From assembly GCA_016717855.1 (NCBI GenBank), contig JADKEV010000011.1:1-64000 (forward strand): a stretch of 64,000 bases of DNA. The letters are read 5' to 3'. This DNA comes from Betaproteobacteria bacterium (GTDB lineage: Bacteria > Pseudomonadota > Gammaproteobacteria > Burkholderiales > Casimicrobiaceae). Under the pieces are notes generated by a model. That model was given only the letters and a program-made list of their open reading frames with translations, made no database searches and was not told where the DNA came from. Of the stretch, positions 24,005-33,323 are shown one piece after another. Both the position numbers and the translations under genes were made by a program. The first letter of the stretch is position 1; each line of letters begins with the position of its first letter.

Positions 24005-26076
24005 GCCGGTTGCTCCCGTGTGAGTAACAGCACTTCGTTGTCGGCGACCGTGGCGAGCCAGCCGGGCTCGACGAGCGTTGTCGTGTCGGTCTGCTCGATG
24101 ATCGCAGGTCCGCGGATGACCTGGCCCGGCGCCAGGCCGTCGCGGTCGTAGATCGCGGCATCGACGTAGGCATCGGCGCCGTGAAGCAGTATCTTGCGCG
24201 TGCCTTTGCTTGCGTCCTTGCGCGCGCCGGTTGCCGACATTGAAATCGGCGCCGTAGCCCGATTCGCCGCGCGCTGGACCACGCGCAGGTTGACGAACCT
24301 GGCGGGAGAGCGCGTGCTGTGGCCGCGGATCTTGTCGTGCAATGCGATGAACGCCTCGTAAGCCTTCTGGATCATCGTCCCGGGGTCGGTCAGGTCGAGC
24401 GGCACCTCGATGTGATACGCCTGCCCGACGTAGCAGATGTCGGCGCAGTAGCTGGTTGTCACGCGCGATGCATCCACGCCCTCCTCGCGCATCCGCCCCG
24501 CGCACTCTGCGCTGAGTTTCTCGCAGACGGCCTCCACCGCCTTCGGATCGGCGACGTCCAGCTTGTGCAGGAACGCGGTCGACGCCTCGTGCTCGATCAT
24601 TGCCGACAGCAATCCCGACGCGCAGAGCACGCCGGGGTAGCGCGGAACGACGATGGCGTTGATGTCGAGCTCGCGCGCGAGCGCGGTCGCATGCAGCGCG
24701 CCGGCGCCGCCGAAGGCGACCAGCGTGAACGAGCGCGGATCGATGCCGCGGCTGATCGACACCAGCCGGATGCCTTCGGCCATCTGCACGTTGACGACGC
24801 GGTGGATGCCGAGCGCCGCCTGCTCGAGCGTGAGGCCGAGCGGCCTGGCGACACGCTCTTCGACGGCTTTCCTTGCAAGTGCGGGATCGAGCTGCATCGT
24901 GCCGCCGGCGAAGTAGCCCGGGTTCAGCAACCCGAGGACGACGGAGGCGTCGGTGACGGTGGCATCGGCGCCGCCGTGTCCATAGCACGCCGGGCCCGGC
25001 TCCGAGCCCGCCGACTGCGGCCCGACGCGCAAGCCCCCACCGGCATCGATCCACGCGATGCTGCCGCCGCCGGAGCCGATCGAATTGACGTCGACCATCG
25101 GCACGCGGATCTTGAAGCCGTCGAGCAGGCCTTCAGGACGAATCACCAGTTCGCCGTTCGCGATCAGCGCGATGTCGGAGCTGGTGCCGCCGATGTCGAC
25201 GGTGATCAGGTTCTGTTGCTGCACGGACTGCCCCGACTCGCGCGCGCCGACGACGCCGGCCGCGGGTCCCGACAGGAAGAGGCGGATCGGACGCTGACGC
25301 GCCACGCGCGCCGAGCACACGCCGCCGCGCGACTGCATGATCTGCAGCGTCGCGGGAATGCCGGCGGACTGCAGGTCGGATTCCATGCTGGCGAGATAGC
25401 GGTCGAGGCCCGCCTTCACGTACGCGTCGAACGCGGTGACGACGGTGCGTTCGTACTCGCGGAACGTCGAATCGACCTCGGAGGAGATCGAGACGATCAG
25501 ATGCGGATGGCGTTGCTTGATGTACTCGGCGGCTTGCCGCTCGTGCGCGCCGTTGACGAAGGAGAAGAGGAAGCAGATCGCGATCGCTTCGACGCCCTCG
25601 GCGACGAGTTCGTCGACGCTCTTCGCCAGCGACGCCTGGTCCAGCGGCGTGACGACTTCGCCGGCGAGGCCGATCGCCTCGACCACGCCGCGTCGCCGCG
25701 CGCCCGGCGCCAGGAAGACCGGCGTCTCCGGCTTCAGGATCAGGTCGTAGATCTGCGTCCGGTTCTGCCGGCCGATCTCGATGACGTCGGTGAAGCCGTC
25801 GGTGGTGAGGAGGCCGAGCCGCGCGCCCTTGCGTTCGAGCACTGCGTTCGTTGCGACAGTCGTTCCGTGCGCGAAGCGCACGACGTCGGCGGGGTCGATC
25901 TTCCATTCCGGGAGAAGCTTGTTCAGAACCGTGCGCACCGCGGCGCTCGGGTCCGAGCGCGTCGACGGCACCTTGGCGATGTGCAGGCGGCCGTTGTCGT
26001 CGATGGCGACGACGTCGGTGAACGTGCCGCCGATGTCGATGCCGATGCTTACTTTCGGATTTGCCATGACGTCCAC
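24001..26076 (-). CDS. hyuA: Hydantoinase A / oxoprolinase-type subunit (HyuA family)
   Basis: A 691-residue HyuA protein with an actin-like ATPase fold. It carries the N-terminal phosphate motif SIGIDIGGTFTDVV, the HGTTVATNAVLERKGA block, MQSRGGVCSA and the second ATP motif TVDIGGTSSDIALI, and GGAGALHATALA later. The start is best placed at GTG 26076. AGAGGA lies about five bases before it and it directly follows the stop of the upstream synthetase gene; the ATG nine bases later is too far from that site. It works with HyuB encoded in overlap downstream. Confidence 0.9.
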   Translation of the reverse strand: MDVMANPKVSIGIDIGGTFTDVVAIDDNGRLHIAKVPSTRSDPSAAVRTVLNKLLPEWKIDPADVVRFAHGTTVATNAVLERKGARLGLLTTDGFTDVIEIGRQNRTQIYDLILKPETPVFLAPGARRRGVVEAIGLAGEVVTPLDQASLAKSVDELVAEGVEAIAICFLFSFVNGAHERQAAEYIKQRHPHLIVSISSEVDSTFREYERTVVTAFDAYVKAGLDRYLASMESDLQSAGIPATLQIMQSRGGVCSARVARQRPIRLFLSGPAAGVVGARESGQSVQQQNLITVDIGGTSSDIALIANGELVIRPEGLLDGFKIRVPMVDVNSIGSGGGSIAWIDAGGGLRVGPQSAGSEPGPACYGHGGADATVTDASVVLGLLNPGYFAGGTMQLDPALARKAVEERVARPLGLTLEQAALGIHRVVNVQMAEGIRLVSISRGIDPRSFTLVAFGGAGALHATALARELDINAIVVPRYPGVLCASGLLSAMIEHEASTAFLHKLDVADPKAVEAVCEKLSAECAGRMREEGVDASRVTTSYCADICYVGQAYHIEVPLDLTDPGTMIQKAYEAFIALHDKIRGHSTRSPARFVNLRVVQRAANRATAPISMSATGARKDASKGTRKILLHGADAYVDAAIYDRDGLAPGQVIRGPAIIEQTDTTTLVEPGWLATVADNEVLLLTREQPA

Positions 26077-28179
26077 TCAGTTCCTCTCCATCAACGCGCC
26101 AACCGAAACCACCGCATCCACTGCCCAGGTTCCCTCCGCCGTCACTACCACCGGATTCAGATCCAGGCCTTGAATCCGCCCACGCAACGCCCACGCCAGT
26201 TGCCCCACCGCCACCAATGTCCGTTCGAGCCCGGCTGCGTCCAGAGCCCGCCCCGTACGATAGCCGTTGAGTATCCCCTTCCGATCCACTGCCGCGATCA
26301 TCGATTGCGCAATCTCGCTGCTGATCGGCGCCATCTCGATCGCCGGCTTGCCGTAGGCTTCGACGAACAGGCCGCCCTGGCCCAGCAGCACCGCCGGCCC
26401 CATCGACCGGTCGGCCTTGACGCCGACGACGAACTCGATGCCGCCTCGCACCATGGTCTGGACGAGAAAGCCGCGCAGCGCAGTGCCGGCGCGCGAACGC
26501 ATGGCGTCGCATGCGGCGGCCACGGCTTCGGCGCCATCGAGTGCGAGCGCGACGAGACCCAGCTCCGTCTTGTGGGCGACGCCATCCACCACGCCCTTGA
26601 CGACGACCGGATAGCCGAGGCGTGCGGCGGCCGCAACCGCTTCCGCAGTCGATGCGACACTCTCTTCCGGTACCAGCGGCACGCCGCAGGCGCGCAACAG
26701 CGATTTTGCTTCAGCGTCGCCGAGGAGGCCGCCCGCTTCGGGCAGCGCAGGCAATGCACGCAGCTCTTGATCGGTCCCGGAGGAAGAGCGACCCTGCCCC
26801 CGGATTGCGAAGCGCCGGTACTGATACAGCGCCGACAGCGCCGACGCGGTCGCCTGCAGGCTGTCGAAGGTGAGCACGCCGTCGTTGCGCAGCGACTCGA
26901 TCACCGGCTCGGTCGCGCGGCCGCCCTGCCAGCAAACCAGGTGCGGCTTCTTCCCGTAGCGCACGACGTCCTTCTGCAGCGCGTGGCCCTGATCCTGGTA
27001 CATGTACATCGTCTCGGTGTAGAGCGTGATGCCCACGTTCGGGTCGTCCTGGAACGCAAGCAGCGACTTGAACGTGTTGGGCGCGTTGTTGCCGGGCGGA
27101 CCGGTCGCCGAATCGTGCGGGTTGCCCACGCGCGGCACGGGCGTCTCGGCCATGATGCGCGCGATGGTTTCCGGCGCCAGATCGGCGAACGGGACGCCGG
27201 CCGCGGTGAGCGTATCGGCGACGACGGTCCCGTAGCCGCCCGACTGCGACACCGACGCGACACCTCCCGGCGGCCCGCCGGCCGCGCGGCAGAGCAACTC
27301 CGCGGTCATGTGGAGGTCGTCGAGATCGTGGACGCGGATGACAGCATGCCGGCGGAACGCCGCATCCTCGACGTCCCGGTCGCCCGCAATCGCACCGCTA
27401 TGCGTCAGCGCCGAGCGCGCGCCGACTTCCGACGCGCCTGCCTTGAGCAGCAGAATGGGTTTGCGTGCCTTGCGCGCGCGGTCGGCGAGCGTGAGGAATC
27501 TGGAAGCATCGATGAGCTTCTCGGCATAGATCGAGATGCACCGCGTGTTGGGTTCGTCGATCATGTACTCGAGGTAGTCGCAGACGTTCAGGTCGAACTC
27601 GCCGCCCGATGACACCAGCGCCGAGAAGCCGGATCCGAACTGATGCGCGCGATCGAGCACCGAGCCCATGATGCCGCCGCTCTGGCTGATCAGGCCGATC
27701 CCCCCCCGCGGCGCATGGCCGGCGAGCATGCCGCTGCTCATGGTGAGCGCGAGTTTCGCGTAAGGCGAAACGATGCCGACGCACACCGGTCCGACGATGC
27801 GCGGACCGCCCGTTGCCATCCCCGCCGCGAGCTTGCGCAATTGCGCGTGCGCTTCCGCGTCCGCCGTGCCGGGCTTGACGAGGTCGCCGAGCGCGATCGC
27901 AAAGCCCACCGCCTTCGCCCGGCACTGCTCGAGCAATCCGGGCACCTGCGTGGGGCCCACCAGCACAACGACGACATCGACCGGTCCCGGGATCGATGCG
28001 AGGTCCGGGTAACAAGGCACATCGAAGATCGTCGAGTACTTCGGATTCACCGCGTAGATGCCGCCGCCGAACCCTTCGCGCACACAGTACTGGACGACAC
28101 GCCCGCCATAGCGTTCCGGGTCGGGCGTGGCACCGACGAACGCGACGCCGCGAGGATGGAACAGCGCGTGCAGCGACAT
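26077..28179 (-). CDS. NDP-forming acyl-CoA synthetase (acetate-CoA ligase, ADP-forming type)
   Basis: A 700-residue fusion of an alpha part and a beta part. The alpha part has the CoA-binding fold GVAFVGATPDPERYGG at the N-terminus, a succinyl-CoA-ligase-like domain with IGLISQSGGIMG, and the phospho-His segment ALTHSGAIAGD. The beta part is ATP-grasp_5, from about residue 470, with YPVVVKGV and LGQGGLFVE. It would convert an acyl-CoA to the acid with ADP/GDP phosphorylation, or the reverse activation. Its place in the Hyu/Bug operon suggests that it activates or conserves energy from the carboxylic acid released by the Hyu enzyme (an inference). Confidence 0.88.
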   Translation of the reverse strand: MSLHALFHPRGVAFVGATPDPERYGGRVVQYCVREGFGGGIYAVNPKYSTIFDVPCYPDLASIPGPVDVVVVLVGPTQVPGLLEQCRAKAVGFAIALGDLVKPGTADAEAHAQLRKLAAGMATGGPRIVGPVCVGIVSPYAKLALTMSSGMLAGHAPRGGIGLISQSGGIMGSVLDRAHQFGSGFSALVSSGGEFDLNVCDYLEYMIDEPNTRCISIYAEKLIDASRFLTLADRARKARKPILLLKAGASEVGARSALTHSGAIAGDRDVEDAAFRRHAVIRVHDLDDLHMTAELLCRAAGGPPGGVASVSQSGGYGTVVADTLTAAGVPFADLAPETIARIMAETPVPRVGNPHDSATGPPGNNAPNTFKSLLAFQDDPNVGITLYTETMYMYQDQGHALQKDVVRYGKKPHLVCWQGGRATEPVIESLRNDGVLTFDSLQATASALSALYQYRRFAIRGQGRSSSGTDQELRALPALPEAGGLLGDAEAKSLLRACGVPLVPEESVASTAEAVAAAARLGYPVVVKGVVDGVAHKTELGLVALALDGAEAVAAACDAMRSRAGTALRGFLVQTMVRGGIEFVVGVKADRSMGPAVLLGQGGLFVEAYGKPAIEMAPISSEIAQSMIAAVDRKGILNGYRTGRALDAAGLERTLVAVGQLAWALRGRIQGLDLNPVVVTAEGTWAVDAVVSVGALMERN

Positions 28180-28189
28180 GCGGCTTGCG

Positions 28190-29047
28190 TCAGGCGAGAC
28201 CGAGCAGGCGCGCGGCGTTGCCGTACATCCACTTCTCGCGGACGGAATCCTTGAGCGGCAGCTCCATCAGCTCTTCGACCGCGCGCTCGATCGGTTGCAT
28301 CGGAAAGGAAGTTCCGAACAGCATCCGGTCCTGGAGCACGGTGTTGCCGTACTGCACCAGTGACTCGTAGCCGGAATTCGGCACGTCGAGATACTTCGGG
28401 CGCACCGCCGAGACGCCGATATGGACGTTCTTGTGGCGCCACGCGACGCCGATCAGCTCCTGCACCCACGGCCAGCCGGGCGGCGACGCGACGACGCGCA
28501 GCTCGGGGAAGTGCACGCACACCTCGTCGAGCAGCAACGGCCGGCCGTGCTCCATCAGGCAATCGGTCGAGAAGTTGATGCTGGCATGGATGTTGACCGG
28601 GACGTCGAGCTCGATGCACTTGGCGTAGAACGGATACATCCGCTTGTCGTTGATCGCGAGCTTGAGCTCGAAGCACTGCAGGTTCAGCCCGCGCATCCCT
28701 AGCTCGCGCACGGCGAACTCGAATTCCCGCAGCGCCGTCATCCCCTTGTTGGGATCGACGCCGGCCCAGCCGATGAATCGCGGCGAATGCGCCTTACAGA
28801 ATTCGGCGATCGCCTCGTTGGGCGCCTTGATGCCGAACGTCGTCTCGACATCCTTCGCCTTGACCACGACATGTTCGGCGTTTACGCGGTCGTAGGCGGA
28901 GAGATAGCTGGCCAGCGGATCGCCATCCTGCGTCCTGCCGACTTCTGCTTCGCTTTTCTTGTAAACCTGGCGGTAGTTGAGGAGGTGCGCTGCGTTGGGC
29001 TCGAACGCCGCGATCGGCGGCCGGCTGTTGAAATCGATGATCTTCAA
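28190..29047 (-). CDS. Amidohydrolase_2-family protein lacking the usual metal ligands
   Basis: A 285-residue TIM-barrel protein of the amidohydrolase_2 (ACMSD-like) type, as judged from IGWAGVDPNKGMTALREFEFAV, GMRGLNLQ, PVNIHAS, PWVQELIGVAWRHKNVHIGVS and MLFGTSFP. Where active members have HxH after the first strand, this one has IIDFNSR. The usual His before G-x-PW is replaced (ASPPGWPW), and the GSD motif is GTS. Catalysis by a bound metal therefore looks unlikely. A TTG at 29047 is taken as start because AAGGGGGT lies just before it. It is the first gene of the Hyu operon. Confidence 0.78.
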   Translation of the reverse strand: MKIIDFNSRPPIAAFEPNAAHLLNYRQVYKKSEAEVGRTQDGDPLASYLSAYDRVNAEHVVVKAKDVETTFGIKAPNEAIAEFCKAHSPRFIGWAGVDPNKGMTALREFEFAVRELGMRGLNLQCFELKLAINDKRMYPFYAKCIELDVPVNIHASINFSTDCLMEHGRPLLLDEVCVHFPELRVVASPPGWPWVQELIGVAWRHKNVHIGVSAVRPKYLDVPNSGYESLVQYGNTVLQDRMLFGTSFPMQPIERAVEELMELPLKDSVREKWMYGNAARLLGLA

Positions 29048-29228
29048 ACCACCCCCTTGCAAAGGACAGGAAATTCAATGGCCCAAGCCCGAGTATCCTT
29101 GGCCGCCTGGGCGTAGTCAATATCAGTTTTCGCCGACCAAGGGCCGGCGAGGCGAGGCGGGGCGCGGGCCGCGACTGCCGCCGGAATAGGTTCTAAAATG
29201 TCGCATTGAGACGTGAGGCCGCGATGCC

Positions 29229-30593
29229 ATGAGTTCCACCCCCGCCGACAACCTGGAAACCTCAGAGGAGGAACAACAGCATCTGACCATGGTTCAGGAG
29301 TTGCTCGCCCGCCAGCGGAGGGTGGAAAGCCTAGTGCATCGGCAGGACATGCCGCGTCATAAACTGGTCGAAGGGTTGGTACACAAGCAGCATCTGGCGG
29401 AACTCAAGTCCCTGCTCGGCCGGATGCCGCCGGATCGCGTTGCGCGCATCCTCGAAGCCCTGCCGCAGGATGACAGCATCCTGGTCTGGGAAATGGTGGC
29501 GGCGGACCGCGGTGACGAAATCCTCGACGAACTCTCCGACGCCCTGCGCGAGACCCTCTCGGCTGCGCAAGCCTCCCCGCGCAAGCCGATCATGCTCAAC
29601 GCCTTCGACCTGCAGAACGGCCGCCTGCGACAGATTCCGATCGACAGCCGGGAGGACCTGGCCAGGGCCAAGCCGATCTGGGTCGACCTGGTCGCCCCTT
29701 CGCGCGAAGAACGCCGGTGGATCGACGAGATCTTCGGCCTGCGCCTGCCGGACGCCGACGACCTGACCGACCTTGAGGAATCCGCCCGCTTCTATATCGA
29801 GGAAAACGGCGAAGTGCATCTGCATTCCGCCTTTCTGCTCGACAAGGAGGACGAATCGCGAAACGTCGCCGTCGCCTTCATCCTGCGCAACAACATCCTG
29901 TTCTCGACGCGCGACGAAGAGCTGCCAGTGTTCCGCATGCAGCGGCTGCGCGCGCGCATCCAGCCCGGCTACGTCACCGAAGGCAAGGATGTGCTGATCG
30001 ACCTCTACGCCGCCGACGTCGAGTACTCCGCCGACGCGCTGGAGGACATCTACGCCGAGCTGGAAGCGGTCGGGCGCACCGTCCTGTCACCCCAGGTCAG
30101 CGACGACAAGGCGGCCGAGATCCTGTCGGAAATCGCCAAACAGGAAGACCTCAACGGCCGCATCCGCCGCAACGTGCTGGACACCCGCCGTGCGCTGTCG
30201 TTCCTGATGCGCGGCCGGCTGCTTTCGGCCAACCAGCATGACGACACGCGGCAGATCCTGCGCGACATCGAATCGCTCGACGGGCATACGTCCTTCCTGT
30301 TCGGCAAGATCAACTTCCTGATGGACGCGACGGTCGGTTTCATCAACATCAACCAGAACAAGCGGGTGTCGAAACTGACGACGATCAGCGTGGTGTTTGT
30401 GCCCCTCAACATCATTGCCGGCATCGGCGGCATGTCGGAGTTTTCGATGATGACCAACGGTATTCCCTGGCCGATCGCCTATGGCGCCTTCATCGTCGGC
30501 ATGATCGCCGTGGGCTGGATCACCTTCGCCACGCTGCGCTTCGTGGAACAAAGGAAGCTGCGGAGAAGTATCGAAGCCAGCCGGCAGCGCTGA
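29229..30593 (+). CDS. CorA-like divalent cation transporter with an N-terminal MgtE_N-type domain
   Basis: A 454-residue protein. Residues about 20-110 (LVEGLVHKQHLAELKSLLGR, RVARILEALPQDDSILVWEM) look like the superhelical MgtE N-domain that regulates MgtE magnesium channels. From about 130 on it follows the CorA cytoplasmic domain and ends with two transmembrane helices (about 385-408 and 417-440). The CorA signature GMN before the periplasmic loop is GMS here (GIGGMSEFSMM). The protein should sit in the inner membrane as a pentamer. The ion (Mg, Co, Zn) is uncertain because of the altered selectivity motif. Divergent from the Hyu operon. Confidence 0.82.
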   Translation: MSSTPADNLETSEEEQQHLTMVQELLARQRRVESLVHRQDMPRHKLVEGLVHKQHLAELKSLLGRMPPDRVARILEALPQDDSILVWEMVAADRGDEILDELSDALRETLSAAQASPRKPIMLNAFDLQNGRLRQIPIDSREDLARAKPIWVDLVAPSREERRWIDEIFGLRLPDADDLTDLEESARFYIEENGEVHLHSAFLLDKEDESRNVAVAFILRNNILFSTRDEELPVFRMQRLRARIQPGYVTEGKDVLIDLYAADVEYSADALEDIYAELEAVGRTVLSPQVSDDKAAEILSEIAKQEDLNGRIRRNVLDTRRALSFLMRGRLLSANQHDDTRQILRDIESLDGHTSFLFGKINFLMDATVGFININQNKRVSKLTTISVVFVPLNIIAGIGGMSEFSMMTNGIPWPIAYGAFIVGMIAVGWITFATLRFVEQRKLRRSIEASRQR

Positions 30594-30805
30594 TCCGCGA
30601 GGATAGCCGCTTCAATGGCACAACGCCGGGTATTCCTGGCAGGCTCGCAGCCAGGCGGGCCACGCCCGGTTCATGCGGCCTGCCGCGGAAAACCACGCCG
30701 CACCGCCCCCTTTGCGGAGCGTGGAGAAAGCGCTTGACTGGTGGGTGCCGAACTGCTGAGGCAAGCCGCGCGGGCATCGTCGGGCCTCTCCTGCCCGGTG
30801 AATTG

Positions 30806-31027
30806 TTATGAACGCCGATCGATCACGGCCTCAGCTTCGAGCCAGTCGTCGAGTTCATGTCCGTGTGCAAAACCGCGCTGCTCGGCGAGACGGTACGCTA
30901 CCTCGGCGATCATTTTCTGGCGCACCTCAATTTCGATCAGTGAATGCGGCAGAGTCGGCAAATGATCCGGCGTGCCGACCTCGGCGCAGTCCTCCCTTGT
31001 CGGCGCGGAAGTCTGTTTGGTTGTCAT
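30806..31027 (-). CDS. DUF2934 domain protein
   Basis: A 73-residue protein. Its middle matches the DUF2934 pattern: IEIEVRQKMIAEVAYRLAEQ, then RGFAHGHELDDWLEAEAVID. Its function is unknown; such proteins are common in proteobacteria and sometimes stress-associated. The ATG at 31027 has AAGGAGA seven bases upstream and is preferred over an upstream in-frame start at 31069. The 212 bases between this gene and the CorA gene hold nothing recognisable. Confidence 0.82.
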   Translation of the reverse strand: MTTKQTSAPTREDCAEVGTPDHLPTLPHSLIEIEVRQKMIAEVAYRLAEQRGFAHGHELDDWLEAEAVIDRRS

Positions 31028-31373
31028 AGCGGTCTCCTTGTTCAAGTCAGGTAGGGAACAAGCGCTCACGAATCCAGAGGCAGAACTCGATCGCGAATGC
31101 TTCGCTCAAGACTACGAGTGCCGCATGAACGTTTGATGACAGGCGCTCACTTGACCGGCCTTTGCCTTTCACCATCGTTGCCGCGGCACGCTTGGGAACT
31201 CGATGACTTGCTCCGAACGATTGGCACCGTGGAAAGGGCGCAAGTGGAACTGACGGGACGACAAGCTTGGTCCCGGAGAGGGCACTCCCTCGCTCGCTGT
31301 CACCAAGTTGTCGCAATTCACGTGCAGAGTCACGGTCACTCCGCTCGCACCCGTTCAACGCAAAGGAAACCCT
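31028..31373. other. Intergenic region, no recognisable gene
   Basis: 346 bases between the divergent DUF2934 and esterase-like genes. An open minus-strand frame crosses it (31047-31757), but it runs antisense into the esterase-like gene and has no family resemblance. No convincing promoter, terminator or RNA structure was found. Confidence 0.5.
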
Positions 31374-33197
31374 ATGCTGCGTTCGTCCATGATTGCCGTA
31401 GCCCTGTTCTTCACCAGCGTGGTCGCGTCCGCCGTCCCCGCATTCGTCAACGGCATTGCGATTCCAGGCGATACCAGCGACACGTTCGGCACCACGGCGA
31501 ACGATGGTCGGGTGGGATTCTTCTCGGACATTTACTACGACCCAGTGCGCGACGAATGGTGGGGACTGTCCGATCGCGGACCCGGCGGCGGTACGCTGAA
31601 GTATGACACGCGCGTTCAGCGCTTCACGGTCGATATCGATCCCGCGACAGGCGCGATCTCCAATTTCAAGATTGCCGAAACGATCAAGCTCACGAACGGC
31701 TTCACCGGACTCTCGATGAACGGAATTGCGCCCAGCCCGGGAAGCGTGCTCGGCCACGCGCTCGACCCGGAGGGATTCGTAATCAGCCCGAAAAATGGCA
31801 ACTTCCTGGTGTCGGACGAATACGGGCCCTCGCTCTATGAGTTCAATCGCAAGGGACAGCTGGTCCGCGCCTTCGCTACGCCGGCCAACCTGATTCCGCG
31901 CGACTCCGTGACCGGCGTCGCGAACTACGCGGCCGATCCGACGACGAACCCTGCCGGGAAGCGGACCAATCGCGGCTTCGAGGGCCTGGCCGTGAGTCCC
32001 GACGGACAGTACCTCTATGCAATGCTGCAGAGCGCGATGCTCGACGAAGGCGGCGGCAACGGGACCGTCAACCGCATCGTCAAGTTCGACATGGATACCG
32101 GCCGCGCCGTTGCTCAGTACGGCTACGTGATGGATGCATCGAGCCAGGGTCGCGGCGTTTCGGCCCTGGTGGCGGTCAGCGATACGGAATTCCTGGTGCT
32201 CGAACGGAACAATCGCGGCGTCGGCGTAGGCGCCGAGTTCTCTCCGCCCAACAAGCGCGTCTACAAGATCAGCATGAGCGGCGCTACGGACATCGGCAAC
32301 ATCACGCTCGGTGGCGCGACCAATTTCACACCGGTGGCCAAGTCGACCGCGGTCTTCATCGACCTGGGCGCAAACACGCTGCCGGAGCTCGGCAACAAAG
32401 TACCCGAAAAGTGGGAAGGCCTCGCGATTGGTCCACGCCTGAACGACGGCAGCTTCATGATGCTTGCCGGCACCGACAACGATTACAGCGTCACGCAGAA
32501 CGCGAGCGGCGCGCAGTTCGACGTGTACTTCCGGTTTTCCGATGCAGATCCGTACGTCGGCTCAATCCAGTGTCCTCTCGGGACCAGGACGGGTTGCAGC
32601 AACACGACGGGCGGCGCGGCTGCCGTCCCAACCGCCGATCACAAGCTGCTGCCGGGCGTGCTCCATGCATACAAGATCCCGGAGGCGGATCTCGTGTCCT
32701 ACGTCAAGCCAGGAACGCATGCGCTCGTCACCGAGTTCTACAATGCGACGCTCAAGCACTATTTCCGCACGTCCAATCCGGTCGAAGCGCGCAATATCGA
32801 CAAAGGGTTGGCTGGCGCGGGCTGGCAGCGGACTGGGGACGACTTCTACGCGTTTCCGGCCGCGGTCGGTGCAGCCGGCAGCGATGTCTGCCGGTTCTAT
32901 ACGGCGCAAGCTAATTCCCATTTCCTGACTGCCTCGAGCGCGGAGTGCGCCGCATTGAAGCTTCCGGGCTCTGGTTGGAGCTACGAGAGTGTCGCGTTCA
33001 AGGCGGTCGTGATCGGAACCAATGCGCTATGTCCGGCCGGAATGATTCCGGCGTATCGCGTCTACAACAACCGGGCCGCGGCCAGCGATTCGAACCACCG
33101 CTTCACGACCGTACTGGCCGACGTCGCGGCGTTGCAGGCCATCGGATGGGTGTACGAAGGCGTGGCGTTCTGCGCGTTGAAGAACCCGGACCAGTGA
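31374..33197 (+). CDS. Secreted esterase-like (phytase-like) protein with C-terminal DUF5648 repeats
   Basis: A 607-residue exported protein. The signal peptide (IAVALFFTSVVASA, cleavage near residue 20) is followed by an esterase-like/phytase-like beta-propeller domain (about 25-430: YYDPVRDEWWGLSDRGPGGG, LDPEGFVISPKNGNFLVSDE, NRGFEGLAVSPDGQYLYAML, KVPEKWEGLAIGP). From about 452 to the end come three DUF5648-type units with the Y-[YF]N...HYF/HFxT and GW..EGVAF patterns. AAAGGAAACCCT precedes the ATG at 31374. Such proteins are probably extracytoplasmic; the substrate is unknown. A relic of the same DUF5648 module occurs at 54577-54786. Confidence 0.83.
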   Translation: MLRSSMIAVALFFTSVVASAVPAFVNGIAIPGDTSDTFGTTANDGRVGFFSDIYYDPVRDEWWGLSDRGPGGGTLKYDTRVQRFTVDIDPATGAISNFKIAETIKLTNGFTGLSMNGIAPSPGSVLGHALDPEGFVISPKNGNFLVSDEYGPSLYEFNRKGQLVRAFATPANLIPRDSVTGVANYAADPTTNPAGKRTNRGFEGLAVSPDGQYLYAMLQSAMLDEGGGNGTVNRIVKFDMDTGRAVAQYGYVMDASSQGRGVSALVAVSDTEFLVLERNNRGVGVGAEFSPPNKRVYKISMSGATDIGNITLGGATNFTPVAKSTAVFIDLGANTLPELGNKVPEKWEGLAIGPRLNDGSFMMLAGTDNDYSVTQNASGAQFDVYFRFSDADPYVGSIQCPLGTRTGCSNTTGGAAAVPTADHKLLPGVLHAYKIPEADLVSYVKPGTHALVTEFYNATLKHYFRTSNPVEARNIDKGLAGAGWQRTGDDFYAFPAAVGAAGSDVCRFYTAQANSHFLTASSAECAALKLPGSGWSYESVAFKAVVIGTNALCPAGMIPAYRVYNNRAAASDSNHRFTTVLADVAALQAIGWVYEGVAFCALKNPDQ

Positions 33198-33227
33198 GCC
33201 GCGACGCGCCCTTCTGATCGACGAATT

Positions 33228-33323
33228 CAGCAGCCGACAGGTTTCGAATTCGCGATCAACCTGAAAACCGCCAAGGCGCTCGGTATCGGGATTCCACTGT
33301 CGATTTTCGCTCCCGCCGGCCAG
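33228..33323 (+). pseudogene. Remnant of an ABC-transporter substrate-binding protein (C-terminal fragment)
   Basis: In one plus frame the sequence reads QQPTGFEFAINLKTAKALGI, then GIPLSIFAPAGQ. This closely resembles the C-terminal end of the PF04392-type ABC substrate-binding proteins (QPTxFExVINLKTAKALGLTIP). Nothing of the remaining roughly 290 residues is present upstream, where the esterase-like gene ends at 33197. This is a decayed fragment. Confidence 0.72.

Noticed and set aside
24319..27612. A 1097-codon plus-strand open frame rich in Arg/Ala/Asp
   Set aside because: It is antisense to hyuA and the acyl-CoA synthetase, both of which have clear motifs; no family resemblance on this strand.
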